This document shows positions 34,331 to 42,631 of a stretch of DNA of 64,000 nt, piece by piece. The notes below the pieces were generated by a model, which saw only the letters and a program-made list of their open reading frames with translations, searched no databases and had not been told where the DNA came from. Position 1 is the stretch's first letter; the number at the start of each line of letters is the position of its first letter. Source of the stretch: Streptomyces sp. TBY4 (lineage in GTDB: Bacteria > Actinomycetota > Actinomycetes > Streptomycetales > Streptomycetaceae); the NCBI RefSeq assembly GCF_024213195.1, contig NZ_JANAVF010000007.1:230044-294043 (forward strand), given 5' to 3'. The position numbers and the translations under genes are program-made.

Positions 34331-34882
34331 GCCGGTGATCATGGCCCGGCCCGGACCCGCCCCGCAGTCACCCACACGGGTATTCCTCCCGTCGCCTCCC
34401 CGCCACATGGACCAACAGTCGGATGATCGGCCCGGCCGCGATCCGCCGGACAGGCCCTGCCCCCGGCCGGCCCGCTCGGAGCGCGGACCATTGCATGGCT
34501 GGGGCCCGGTCCGGATCGCCGAGACGGCGAGCGCGCCCGCGTGCCGACTGCCATGCCCGGCCGCGTTGGTGGCAGGTACCGCGCTCCACGCGGGGCGCCG
34601 ATACCTGGATGAACCGGAGACCGCGCCCTTGGACGGGGCTGGTGTTCAGACGGATGACCGTGTCCGCCGGCGACGGGGGCATCGCTGAGGCCGCTCGGCG
34701 GATCATGGCCGCGGCCTTCGCCGATCCTGCCCACGCCTACGAACGCGTCGGGGCGGGACGGGCGGGAGAACGCCAACTACTCCCACCCGTCCCGCCCCGA
34801 CGCGTTCGTCCAGTGCTCCAACGGGCTCGCCTACGTCTTCGACTGCTGGCCCGGTTGCCGGTGACACCCGCCGCTGACGCGT
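34331..34882. other. Divergent intergenic region with a CBM14-like scrap
   Basis: About 550 bp between the divergent phytase-like gene and the gene at 34883. A plus-strand fragment at 34721-34863 reads PILPTPTNASG, then NYSHPSRPDAFVQCSNG and LAYVFDCWPGC before a stop, which resembles the chitin-binding peritrophin (CBM14) domain with its Cys pattern. No start is present. A strong inverted repeat lies within it (separate entry). Otherwise no gene is seen. Confidence 0.45.
34740..34808. repeat. 27-bp inverted repeat (hairpin)
   Basis: The arms 34740-34766 and 34782-34808 are complementary at 26 of 27 positions (CGAACGCGTCGGGGCGGGAC and onward), with a 15-base loop. It lies inside a divergent region, not between convergent genes, so a simple terminator is unlikely. 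It overlaps the CBM14-like fragment. Confidence 0.8.
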
Positions 34883-35440
34883 GTGTCGACCGTATTCTGG
34901 GAGGCGACGGGAAGGCTGCTGGAGGACGGGAGCGTGCCTAAGCCGGTGTACTTCGACGGGAACTCGTCGGTGGGGCACACGAGCGCGTTCTGGGCCGGCT
35001 ACAGCGGCCGGCCGTTCTACGGGCCCGGGGCGCAGTTGTTGCGGGCGGTCTGCGCGTGCGGCTGGACCGGCACCGAGTACCCGCTGGACTGGGACCGGAT
35101 CGGTGACCGCTCCCAGTACGAGGACGAGACGGCCCGCACGGCCGCGGACAACTGCGTGAACAACTGGGACCGGCACATTCAGGAAGTCGAGGCGTCGACC
35201 GTCGCGTTGCCCGCGGAGGTCGGCGAGCTGCTGAGGAGCGAGGCGCTCGACCGGCTCGCGGGCGAGTCTCCCGCTGGAGCCCTCAAGGCCGCCCGGCGCC
35301 TGGAGTTCCTTGCCGGGGCGGTCGGCTACCACGCCGACGACACGGCGTACCGGTCGATGGAGGTCGAGGAACTCGGGACAGCCCTCGGTATCACCGCCGA
35401 TCACGCTGGAGATGTTCTGGACCACTACCGGCACGGGTAG
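34883..35440 (+). CDS. Hypothetical protein
   Basis: 185 residues from GTG 34883. The N-terminal half has aromatic-rich strands (PVYFDGNSSVGHTSAFWAGY), then ACGWTGTEYPLDWDRIGDR with single cysteines, and the C-terminal half is helical. No signal peptide. The start could also be downstream at GTG 34935. I do not recognise the family; it is accessory-type and reads toward the HNH nuclease gene on the other strand. Confidence 0.55.
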   Translation: MSTVFWEATGRLLEDGSVPKPVYFDGNSSVGHTSAFWAGYSGRPFYGPGAQLLRAVCACGWTGTEYPLDWDRIGDRSQYEDETARTAADNCVNNWDRHIQEVEASTVALPAEVGELLRSEALDRLAGESPAGALKAARRLEFLAGAVGYHADDTAYRSMEVEELGTALGITADHAGDVLDHYRHG

Positions 35441-35500
35441 GTACCGCGGGCCTTCGTCCAATCGAGCCGTGACTCGCCACGATGGTCTGGGGCACTCATC

Positions 35501-36367
35501 TCACAGGCGGGGCTCCTCGCGGTGTGTCCAGTCGCGTGCGTCTTCCCACAGGTTGATGTGGTCCTGGGTGAGGCTGGAGTAGGACACTGAGCGGCGGCCT
35601 CGTTGGACCCGCTGCGCGAGCCAGTACCGGGCGAAGTCCGGCGGGACGACCAGGCACGCGCTGCGGGAGTTGTTGCAGAACGCGTGGACGAGGGCGATGT
35701 TGTCCGGGTGGTCTGCTCCGCCGTCTTGCAGGGCTTGGAGGTGGTCGAGCTGGGCGGCGCGCGGGTCGGGGCGACGGTGGGAGAGGTCCACCGGGCCGAG
35801 GCACCACGCGCACGTGCCGGCGTCCCGCTCGTAGATTCCGGCGAGGGAGTACGGGGCGCTCAGGCCGTTGCCGCGCTTCCTGCCTTCGCGGCGGGCAGCG
35901 CGGTCCCGCTCGGCCTCGGCGCGTTCTTCGGGTAGTGCCGCGAGTCCTTCAGCATGCGCTGCCTTGCGCTCCTCGTCGGTCATGGCGGCCGCGGCGGTGC
36001 GGCTCTCGACCCTGCGGTCCAAGATCTGCTGAATGAGTTCCCTGCGCTCCGCGCGCTCCACCGGCGTCCCGCTTTCCAGGTGGCGCTTGGCCAACCGGTA
36101 CAGACGGAGCATTAGCTGCTCGCGCAGGGTCAGCTGTAGCACCGCGCCGACGGGCACGCGCTGGCCGCGCCGCCGGTAGCGGACTTCCAGCGCGTACCGC
36201 AGCTCGGCCGGCAGCTTCCGCTCGGGCACGCCCATGGTGCGCTCGGCGGCCGGGCGCGGGGCCGGAGGTTCGTCGGTGTCGGAGATCGGGTGGGCGGTGA
36301 CCCGGAACCGGCCGAATCGTGTGCCGGCCGGGGGCCGCGCTTCCTTGGACTTCGGGGGCTCGCTCAT
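35501..36367 (-). CDS. HNH endonuclease
   Basis: 288 residues. A charged N-terminal region is followed by an HNH domain near the C terminus: CAWCLGPVDLSHRR, AAQLDHLQALQDGG, then DNIALVHAFCNNSRSA. The CxxC and C-terminal Cys suggest zinc, and the central D-H pair is the catalytic site. The middle coiled region (ERAEAERDRAARREGRKRG) may bind DNA. It is convergent with the hypothetical gene at 34883. Role unknown; possibly phage defence or element mobility. Confidence 0.8.
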   Translation of the reverse strand: MSEPPKSKEARPPAGTRFGRFRVTAHPISDTDEPPAPRPAAERTMGVPERKLPAELRYALEVRYRRRGQRVPVGAVLQLTLREQLMLRLYRLAKRHLESGTPVERAERRELIQQILDRRVESRTAAAAMTDEERKAAHAEGLAALPEERAEAERDRAARREGRKRGNGLSAPYSLAGIYERDAGTCAWCLGPVDLSHRRPDPRAAQLDHLQALQDGGADHPDNIALVHAFCNNSRSACLVVPPDFARYWLAQRVQRGRRSVSYSSLTQDHINLWEDARDWTHREEPRL

Positions 36368-36528
36368 TCGGCAAGCCTACGAGGAACCCCCGCCTGGCGG
36401 GCTGTTCCTGGACGTGGTGCGGACGGCGCTGAGGTGCATCGTTCCTGCGGTGAATCCGCTCGCCCGGCGGAGTGAGGTCCCCTCCGCGGGGACTGCTCCG
36501 GGGGCGGCCGGGGCGGTATCACCGGGCG

Positions 36529-37173
36529 GTGATCAAGAACCTTTCTCGCGGCCTCGCCGCTACTGCCCTGGCCTTCGCGGTCCTGGCTCCCGTCTCTCCC
36601 GCGCACGCCGACGAGTACACCCTCACGGAGGCCATCACCTCCCTGCCGATCGCCGAGGAGATCCGCGCCGGCTACAAGCGCGAGCTCTACCCTCACTGGA
36701 AGGACGACGACAAGAACGGCTGCTCGGCGCGCAACGATGTGTTGATCGCCGAGGCGATCGAGGCCCCGACCGTGGGTGCCGGCTGCACCATCACCGGAGG
36801 CGTCTGGCACTCCTACTACGACGACGTCCTCGTTCAGGGCCCGGCCGGGGTCGACATCGACCATTTCGTCCCGCTTGGGGAAATTCACGACTCCGGTGGC
36901 TACGGCTGGACGACGGAGCGGCGCCGCCGGTATGCCAACGACCTCGGGTCGGACGTGACTCTCGTGGGAGTCACTGCCCGCTCCAACAGGCAGAAGAGTG
37001 ACCAGGACCCGTCGAGCTGGATGCCTATCCCGGCCGTGCACTGCCGGTACATCGGTGAGTGGGTGGCCACCAAGCACCGCTGGGCGCTGGCCGTGGACCA
37101 GGCCGAGCGCGAGGCGCTGCTGCGGTACGCGGCCGACTGCCCGAACGCGACGCTGGCCTTCGACCGGGCGTGA
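36529..37173 (+). CDS. Secreted HNH-family nuclease
   Basis: 214 residues. A signal peptide (SRGLAATALAFAVLAPVSPAHA) is followed by a domain with DIDHFVPLGEIHDSGGYGW, where the D-H pair is the nuclease signature, then DVTLVGVTARSNRQKSDQDP and a C-terminal helical end. This pattern is common in small exported nucleases of Streptomyces. GTG 36529 is chosen because it places the basic N terminus just before the hydrophobic core. It probably digests extracellular DNA or RNA. Confidence 0.85.
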   Translation: MIKNLSRGLAATALAFAVLAPVSPAHADEYTLTEAITSLPIAEEIRAGYKRELYPHWKDDDKNGCSARNDVLIAEAIEAPTVGAGCTITGGVWHSYYDDVLVQGPAGVDIDHFVPLGEIHDSGGYGWTTERRRRYANDLGSDVTLVGVTARSNRQKSDQDPSSWMPIPAVHCRYIGEWVATKHRWALAVDQAEREALLRYAADCPNATLAFDRA

Positions 37174-37226
37174 GCAACGACTAGCTCTCCCCCTCCCCCG
37201 ACGCGGGCCGCCATCATCCGGGACGC

Positions 37227-37268
37227 GTTGGTCAATTCGGGGGCCAGTTCCTCTCTGCCCCGCTGGGC
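37227..37268 (+). repeat. 42-bp inverted repeat, left arm
   Basis: Identical over 42 bases to the complement of 38515-38556; weaker similarity continues outward to about 37182. Its inner end also forms a small hairpin with the following CTCTGCCCC/GGGGCAGAG, which may act as the terminator of the nuclease gene. Confidence 0.9.
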
Positions 37269-37541
37269 ATCGGCCCGGTGGGGCAGAGTTCTGCGAACTG
37301 CGATACCGGCACGAGTGCCAGCAGCCCCGGTGACCAGGCCGGCTTGCCTTGCACCGGGAACAGGTCCGTGAACTCGCTGGAGGGCGGGGCTGCGGCGTTC
37401 CGCTGTGCAGCGCGTGCGCCGAGTGCGACTTCGCGCTCCGGCGAATGGCGTAAGCGTCGCTGGGACGGACTCGCCATGATCAATAACCTGGCGCCGGCGC
37501 GTGACCTCGCGTCTGTCGGACAGAGAAGGCGAGCGACCCCA

Positions 37542-38471
37542 GTGGAACTCCCGATGTTGCAGCGTATGGCCTGGCTCACCGCGGCGGCCACGCTGCTGAC
37601 GGTGCTCGCCGCCGCCCCGGCCGGTGCGGACGGCGCATGGCAGAAGGTCGGCGGAGACGCCCGCAGCGGTGTCAGCGGCATCGCGTTCGAAGGCCGTACC
37701 GCAGACGGCGCGGGGGTGGACGTGCTGGTTGTGCACGACAACAAGCGGTCCGGACAGCCGCGTCTGTCCCGGATCACCCACAGGGAGGGCACCGACGGAA
37801 TCTCCCCGATTACATGGGACGGACCGGAACCCGTCGACCTGGAGGCCATCGAAGCCATCCCCGGTATGCCGGGGGAGTATCTGGCGCTCACCGGCCGTGG
37901 CATCGTCTACCGCCTGAAGGTCACCGGCGCCACGGCGACGGTCGTCGACTACTCGCCGCTGCCGGCGATCGGCGAGGGTGACGACTTCGAGAGCTTCGCG
38001 CTCGTCGCCCAGAACGGGCGACTCGCCGCGCTGTGGGCGGACCGCGGAGCGGGCGCGGACCGTCCCGCCACCTTGTACGCGGCGCCCCTGACGTTCGCCG
38101 CATGGGGGCAGCCGCTGTTCGGCCCCGTGACACGCCGCGCCTACCGGACGCCGTACCCCACCGGAGACGGCACACGGCACATCTCCGACATCGCGGTGAC
38201 CGACTCCGGCCGGATCATCACGAGTTCGGCGTCGGACGCCGGTGACGACGGCCCGTTCGACTCCGCGGTGAGCGACGCGGGCCGGGTGACCGTGTCGGCA
38301 GCGGGCCGGGTACGGGTCACGCTCGCGGCCTCCCCTACCGTGCTCGGGACGTTCCCGCAGTACAAGATCGAAGGCGTGGAGTGTCTGCCCGGTTCCGCCG
38401 ACGCCCTCCTGGGCACCGACGACGAGAACCTCGGCGGGTACGTGCGGACCATGCCGTTCTGCGCAGCCTGA
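37542..38471 (+). CDS. Secreted hypothetical protein flanked by inverted repeats
   Basis: 309 residues with an N-terminal export signal (LQRMAWLTAAATLLTVLAAAPAGADG). The mature part looks like a six-bladed or similar beta-propeller (SGIAFEGRTADGAGVDVLVV, VDLEAIEAIPGMPGEYLALT, IVYRLKVTGATATVVDYSPL) and ends with a pair of Cys-containing segments (KIEGVECLPGSADALLG, MPFCAA). The start GTG 37542 or ATG 37554 both give a signal peptide. It lies between the arms of a 42-bp inverted repeat and has no operon partner. Function unknown. Confidence 0.75.
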   Translation: MELPMLQRMAWLTAAATLLTVLAAAPAGADGAWQKVGGDARSGVSGIAFEGRTADGAGVDVLVVHDNKRSGQPRLSRITHREGTDGISPITWDGPEPVDLEAIEAIPGMPGEYLALTGRGIVYRLKVTGATATVVDYSPLPAIGEGDDFESFALVAQNGRLAALWADRGAGADRPATLYAAPLTFAAWGQPLFGPVTRRAYRTPYPTGDGTRHISDIAVTDSGRIITSSASDAGDDGPFDSAVSDAGRVTVSAAGRVRVTLAASPTVLGTFPQYKIEGVECLPGSADALLGTDDENLGGYVRTMPFCAA

Positions 38472-38514
38472 CCCGGTCGCCGTACGCAACCCGGCACCGC
38501 CCCGCCAGACCGAC

Positions 38515-38556
38515 GCCCAGCGGGGCAGAGAGGAACTGGCCCCCGAATTGACCAAC
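38515..38556 (-). repeat. 42-bp inverted repeat, right arm
   Basis: Complement of 37227-37268, exact over 42 bases. Together the arms bound a 1.3-kb unit holding one secreted protein gene. Confidence 0.9.
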
Positions 38557-38658
38557 AGCGTCCCGAGTCCTGCGCGGGGGGAGAGCTGACTACCTGCGGG
38601 CCTGTTGCCAGACCCTGCCGGTAGCGTCGAAGGCGAAGGCGAGGACCGGCTGGCGGTG

Positions 38659-39111
38659 TCATTCGAGGGGGTCGACCAGCGCTGCGCGCGACGGGTCCGG
38701 CGGGAAGGGGCGCCCGTAGTACCGGGTGTCGCGGACGATGCGGCCTGTCTCGTCCAGCTCAAGGACGAGCACAACGTGCCAGACGTCGCCGGCGTAGTCG
38801 TTGATGCCCTCCATCACCCACACCCGGCCGGCGCCGGTCACCCGGCGCACGGTGATCGCCGGCGGGACAGGGTAGGTCTCCTGCATCCGGCGCATCGCCT
38901 CGCGGCCGCGGATCCGCTCCCTGGACTGCGGCATCTCCATGACGTAGTCGGGCGAGCGGATGGCGTACTCCGCCGCGGCCGAGAGTCCCTCGGGGCCCTG
39001 CGAGAACAACCGGTCCACGGCCGTCCGCATCGCCTCGGCGTCGCTGTGCACCACCGCCCGGTGCAGGAGCTCCCGAAGCTCCGCCAGTCCGGACTCGGAC
39101 CAGAGTGTCAT
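38659..39111 (-). CDS. SnoaL-like (NTF2-fold) protein
   Basis: 150 residues with the cone-shaped NTF2-like pattern: helices LAELRELLHRAVVHSDAEAM, then a strand-rich half VTGAGRVWVMEGINDYAGD, VWHVVLVLELDETGRIVRDT, with the terminal RYYGRPFPP common to SnoaL-like proteins. Such proteins include polyketide cyclases, hydrolases and many of unknown role. The ATG at 39111 is behind AGAGGCGCG. No partner genes nearby suggest a pathway. Confidence 0.75.
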   Translation of the reverse strand: MTLWSESGLAELRELLHRAVVHSDAEAMRTAVDRLFSQGPEGLSAAAEYAIRSPDYVMEMPQSRERIRGREAMRRMQETYPVPPAITVRRVTGAGRVWVMEGINDYAGDVWHVVLVLELDETGRIVRDTRYYGRPFPPDPSRAALVDPLE

Positions 39112-39266
39112 CGCGCCTCTCCTCCCTCGGCGGCCGAACCGGACGGCCCCGACGCCGAGCATGCCTGCCCACCCGGGAGGCTGGCGGGCGCGCCCTTCAT
39201 CCGGACGGCCCCGCCCCGCCGCCCGACAACGCACCCAGATCCCTGACTGCCCGTGACCTTGCGGTA

Positions 39267-39660
39267 TCACCGCGCCCAGTCGAGCCCCATCTCGGCGAGC
39301 GCGTGGAGCTGGGCGGTGTCGAGTTGGTCGCGGCGGGCTTTCTGGTTGGCGATCCAGACGCCGGTGCGGTGCTGGGTGCCGTCGGGGAGGGTTTCGGTGT
39401 GCGCGCGGCCGACTACGGTCGTGCCCTCTCTCGCGACGTACTGCGAGAAGGCCTCCAGGCCCTTCTGGAAGACCGTCGCAGCCCGGGCTGACGTGGGCTT
39501 CGTACTTGCCTTCGTGGTGGTCTTCCGTGCCCGTGCGGCGGGTTTCACTCCGAGCTTGCCGAGCCCGTGCCTGCTGTTCGGCGTTGAGCCGGCTGAAGTC
39601 GCGTCGTTGGGTGGTGAGCCAGCGTCCGATGTCTTCGCCGTGGTGGTGACCCCGGGGACG
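39267..39660 (-). pseudogene. Helicase-associated (HA) domain protein, frameshifted remnant
   Basis: One frame gives an HA repeat (DIGRWLTTQRRDFSRLNAEQ), the next gives LGKLGVKPAARARKTTTKAS, then VFQKGLEAFSQYVAREGTTV and a second HA repeat (GTQHRTGVWIANQKARRDQL). At least one frameshift near 39590 breaks it. The helicase part is absent. Similar to the shorter remnant at 32966. Confidence 0.6.
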
Positions 39661-39761
39661 ATGTCGGTGAGGCTTGGAGCACCCCGGTCTCGCACCGTGT
39701 TGGACGTTCCGTCTCGAGTACGTCGTCAGTTTCGGGGATGCCGGGCGCACTCGGGTGGCTT

Positions 39762-39791
39762 ACGACGTGGTCGGCGATTGATGTCGGCGCG
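39762..39791 (+). repeat. Third copy of the IS5-element end
   Basis: Positions 39762-39781 match 41375-41394 (inverted) at all 20 bases, and the similarity runs on for about ten more with two mismatches. It lies 500 bp left of the element's own left end (40303) and in the same orientation as it, on the far side of the cold-shock gene. It may be a relic end or the true left end of a larger unit. Confidence 0.7.
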
Positions 39792-40004
39792 TCCAGGTCT
39801 GTGGTGGGAGGCCAGCGATGATGCGCGGTAGCCGTGCTCGGGTGGACAGGCACCCCGGTTCACCTCCCGCAGTGCAACTCACTCATTCAGGCGGATTACA
39901 TGACAACCTGGCAGGGAATGCCTGATCGCAGTTTTGTCCGCGGTACCCGGCTCGCGAGACGTGCCGAGCGAGGCAGCGGGCATCGGATGCGAAGGAGCGA
40001 GTCG

Positions 40005-40211
40005 ATGGCTGTTCAAGGAACGGTGAAGTCGTTCAGCGCCGAGAAGGGCTTCGGATACATCACACCTGACAACGGAGGGGCAGACGTCTTCGTGCACTAC
40101 AGCGAGATCCAGAGCGACGGCTACCGAACCCTGGAAGAGAACCAGAGGGTCGAGTTCGAGATCGGCCAAGGGCAAAAGGGGCCGCAGGCTCAGACGGTAA
40201 GGCCTCTATGA
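40005..40211 (+). CDS. Cold-shock domain protein
   Basis: 68 residues, a single cold-shock domain: KSFSAEKGFGYITPDNGG contains RNP1 (KGFGYI) and DVFVHYSEI contains RNP2. It binds single-stranded RNA or DNA, probably as an RNA chaperone. ATG 40005 follows GAAGGAGC by nine bases. Unusual features are Tyr in RNP1 and RNP2 and the location between two copies of an insertion-sequence end. It is probably an extra copy beside the core csp genes of the genome. Confidence 0.92.
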   Translation: MAVQGTVKSFSAEKGFGYITPDNGGADVFVHYSEIQSDGYRTLEENQRVEFEIGQGQKGPQAQTVRPL

Positions 40212-40302
40212 CACACAGCGACGTAGCATCACAGCTGTTCTGATGCCCCTCGTCCCGGCAGCTTTGGGTGCCCTTGGATTGATGCGCTCCGACGGCGTCG
40301 TT

Positions 40303-41383
40303 GGCGATTGAGGGCGTCGGGCGTGACGTGGCGACGGTCGCACGGGTTCTTCGACTGTGACCAAGAACTGGGCCCGTGCGGCCTTGTCGCATCCTGTCTT
40401 CACCGGCGTCTCCCGTGCACATCTCGGCGTCTTGATCGAGGAGCTGGCCGTGCCTTGGTCGGCTCGCCAGGAGTCCGCGCTGCTTGAGCGGCGTGGCGGA
40501 GCGCGCCGCCGGGCGCCCGGAGCCGGTCCCAGGCGGGAGCTGGTGTTCACCGACCGAGTGCTGGTCACCCTCGTGCACCTGCGCACCCAGCTGCCTCATG
40601 CCGCTCTCGCGGAGCTGTACGGGGTGGGCCGCTCCACCCTCACCGAGGCCATCGGTGAGATCCGTCCGCTGCTGGCCGAGCGCGGCTGCGCCATCCCAGA
40701 CCGGCCGGGTCTGCGGCTGCGCACACTGGCGGACGTTTTCGCGTACGCCGACGCCGAGGGCGTCGTCTTACGGATCGACGGCACCGAGACCCAGGTTCGC
40801 CGGCCGGCCGCACACCGGCTCGGACGGCGGGCGTTCGTGTCCGGCAAGCGCAAGCAGAACACCATCAAGACCACCACGATCAGTGACGGCCAGGGCCGCA
40901 CCCTGTTCTCCGGTGCCGACCGACCCGGCCGCATGCACGACCAGACGGCGATGCGCACGGAGGGCATCGCCGAGCAGTTCCGCCTCCACGCCAACGTGAA
41001 GGCCGAGGTCGACGAGGGCTACAGGGGCCTGGCCAACGAACTCCCTGACCAGGTCAGCGCCCCGCCGAGGAAACCGAGGGACGACGCCCCGCTCGGCGAG
41101 CGGTACGTCTGGCGGGAGATGCGCTGCCGCCAGTCGTCCCTCCGGATCTGCGTGGAACACGCGAATGCCGAGCACCGGAAGTGGCGCCAGCTCCAGCGGT
41201 ATACCGGCCGCCGTGAGACCTATGCCGAGACCCACCGGGCCATCGCAGGGTTGGTCTCCGACCGCGCAGCCCGCCGGGCCACGCTCCGCAAGCCCAGCAC
41301 CGAACTGGCACTCGCCCGGTCGGTGACATCCTGATCACCCATCAGCCGAACCGTCAGTCCAGCACGCCCCGACCTCAATCGCC
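40303..41383 (+). mobile_element. IS5-type insertion sequence
   Basis: Contains one transposase gene and imperfect inverted ends: GGCGATTGAGGGCGTCGGGC at 40303 and the complement of 41363-41383 (GGCGATTGAGGTCGGGGCGTG), differing by a short indel. Outward similarity (CGTnGTn) extends the ends by several bases. No target repeat was recognised. Confidence 0.75.
40357..41334 (+). CDS. IS5-family (DDE_Tnp_4-type) transposase
   Basis: 325 residues. The N-terminal helix-turn-helix (ALAELYGVGRSTLTEAIGEI) is followed by a DDE domain: VVLRIDGTETQVRRPA (first Asp), TLFSGADRPGRMHDQTAM, KAEVDEGYRGLANELP (second Asp) and SSLRICVEHANAEHRKWRQL with the Glu. Intact as read. The GTG at 40357 is followed closely by a typical opening VTKNWARAALSHPVFTG. 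Confidence 0.9.
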   Translation: MTKNWARAALSHPVFTGVSRAHLGVLIEELAVPWSARQESALLERRGGARRRAPGAGPRRELVFTDRVLVTLVHLRTQLPHAALAELYGVGRSTLTEAIGEIRPLLAERGCAIPDRPGLRLRTLADVFAYADAEGVVLRIDGTETQVRRPAAHRLGRRAFVSGKRKQNTIKTTTISDGQGRTLFSGADRPGRMHDQTAMRTEGIAEQFRLHANVKAEVDEGYRGLANELPDQVSAPPRKPRDDAPLGERYVWREMRCRQSSLRICVEHANAEHRKWRQLQRYTGRRETYAETHRAIAGLVSDRAARRATLRKPSTELALARSVTS

Positions 41384-41393
41384 GACCACGTCG

Positions 41394-41837
41394 TTAGTCG
41401 GCTGGTGTGAATGAGGATGTGGCGTTGCATTCGCGGCAGGGGACGGTGCGGGGTTGCTGGAGTGCGTCGAGGGCTTGGTCGAGGTCGATGGGGGTGGCGC
41501 CGGGCTGGCAGCCGATGATGTGGATGAGGCGTGCGCCGGGGCGGTGGGGCAGGTTCTGTATCGTCCAGGCCTGACGGGCCCTTCCGCGGCCTGCAGGGGC
41601 TGCGGGCCGGGTCGGTACGCTGCTGTAGTCGCCGCCTTCGATGGGGCGGACGTGGCCGGAGTCCAGCCACACGGTGTGTTCCACGGGTTCTGGGCCGCCG
41701 CTGCTTGCGGCTGTCCAGATGGTGATGGCGACGCGGTACTGCCAGCCGTCGGGTACGCGGCGCCGTTCATAGAGTGAGGCCCGAAGTTCCTGGCCGTCGG
41801 GCAGGACCACGATCACCCGGGCATTGCCTGCGGGCAT
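41394..41837 (-). CDS. DUF6233-like hypothetical protein
   Basis: 147 residues with ARVIVVLPDGQELRASLYER, then a strand region (WQYRVAITIWTAASSGG), the conserved PIEGGDYSSVPT, a WTIQNLPHRPG segment and a C-terminal IHIIGCQPG and CREC. This is the pattern I associate with DUF6233, abundant in Streptomyces accessory DNA and of unknown function. ATG 41837 follows GAGGAGGG. Its stop lies at the right end of the IS5 element, so the C terminus may have been altered by that insertion. Confidence 0.65.
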   Translation of the reverse strand: MPAGNARVIVVLPDGQELRASLYERRRVPDGWQYRVAITIWTAASSGGPEPVEHTVWLDSGHVRPIEGGDYSSVPTRPAAPAGRGRARQAWTIQNLPHRPGARLIHIIGCQPGATPIDLDQALDALQQPRTVPCRECNATSSFTPAD

Positions 41838-41896
41838 CGAATCCCTCCTCACCCCTGGTCAGCATCCTATTCGGTGGTAGTCGTTAGCCTGTTGGT

Positions 41897-42631
41897 ATGC
41901 CGGAGCTTGTCATCCCGGGCCGCACGGGCGGTCTGATCACTCTGGGCGCCGCGGACACTCTGTGGGCCGGCTTGACGGCCGACAGTGCTGTGCCGACGGC
42001 TTCTGGAGCGTTCACCGGCTTTCCTGCCGATGCCCGGGTGGGGTACGTCCTTCTCGGCGGCCGTGTGGTGGCGACGGTGAAGACCGGCGGCCGGTGGAGT
42101 GTTCCGGAGACCGAGGTGCGCCGGGCGGCCGCGGAACTGAACGCGGTGGAGATGGACCGCCAGGACCTGCTCCGCATCGGCCCGTTCCGCCACTTGCCGC
42201 GGCAGGAGGAGCACATCGAGGGCACATCGCTGCGATGGCGCCGGCGCATCACTCAAGAACTGCGGGGGCTGGGCGGTCCCGAGCGGGCGGGACGGTGCGA
42301 AGGGGGGCAGTCGTGTCATCTGGCGGGGATCGATTGGCGGCGGATGCTCGTGGAGCAGACCCGTGACCGCACAGCGCGGACGTGGTGGCTGCCGCGCTGC
42401 TGGACGGAGCCGAGCACAGCGAAGCACGGTGGCTGCAAGCCGCCCAGGCCCGCCAGGCCAGTTCAGCCGTCCCCGGGCCGCCCTCCCCGCACCGGCAGGC
42501 CCGAGCCGCCGACAACCGACAGACGACCAGCCCCGACTGCCCAACCACTCCACTGCGCACGTACACCGGGGAGTTGGAAGGTCACCTGTACTCGGTGCTC
42601 AGCAGGAAGCCCGGTATCTCCGGCAAGGTAG
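41897..42631 (+). CDS. Hypothetical protein, possibly the front part of a frameshifted nuclease gene
   Basis: The first 160 residues look protein-like (PELVIPGRTGGLITLGAADT, ARVGYVLLGGRVVATVKTGG, PETEVRRAAAELNAVEMDRQ) and end RRMLVEQTRDRTA near 42380. Beyond that this frame is Arg/Pro noise, while the neighbouring frame takes over with DVVAAALLDGAEHSEARWLQ into the endonuclease VII gene. A one-base shift at about 42375-42382 would join them into one 440-residue protein. It is divergent from the DUF6233-like gene. Confidence 0.5.
   Translation: MPELVIPGRTGGLITLGAADTLWAGLTADSAVPTASGAFTGFPADARVGYVLLGGRVVATVKTGGRWSVPETEVRRAAAELNAVEMDRQDLLRIGPFRHLPRQEEHIEGTSLRWRRRITQELRGLGGPERAGRCEGGQSCHLAGIDWRRMLVEQTRDRTARTWWLPRCWTEPSTAKHGGCKPPRPARPVQPSPGRPPRTGRPEPPTTDRRPAPTAQPLHCARTPGSWKVTCTRCSAGSPVSPAR

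Noticed and set aside
31697..34426. Very long open frame (over 900 codons) on the plus strand
   Set aside because: It lies opposite the IS256-type transposase and the phytase-like gene, both with clear family motifs, and its translation shows none. High GC leaves antisense frames open by chance.
37254..37289. Inverted repeat arms read only as transcription terminators
   Set aside because: A small hairpin is present, but exact identity over 42 bases at both ends of one gene in inverted orientation is more than two terminators require. Kept as a finding, not dismissed.
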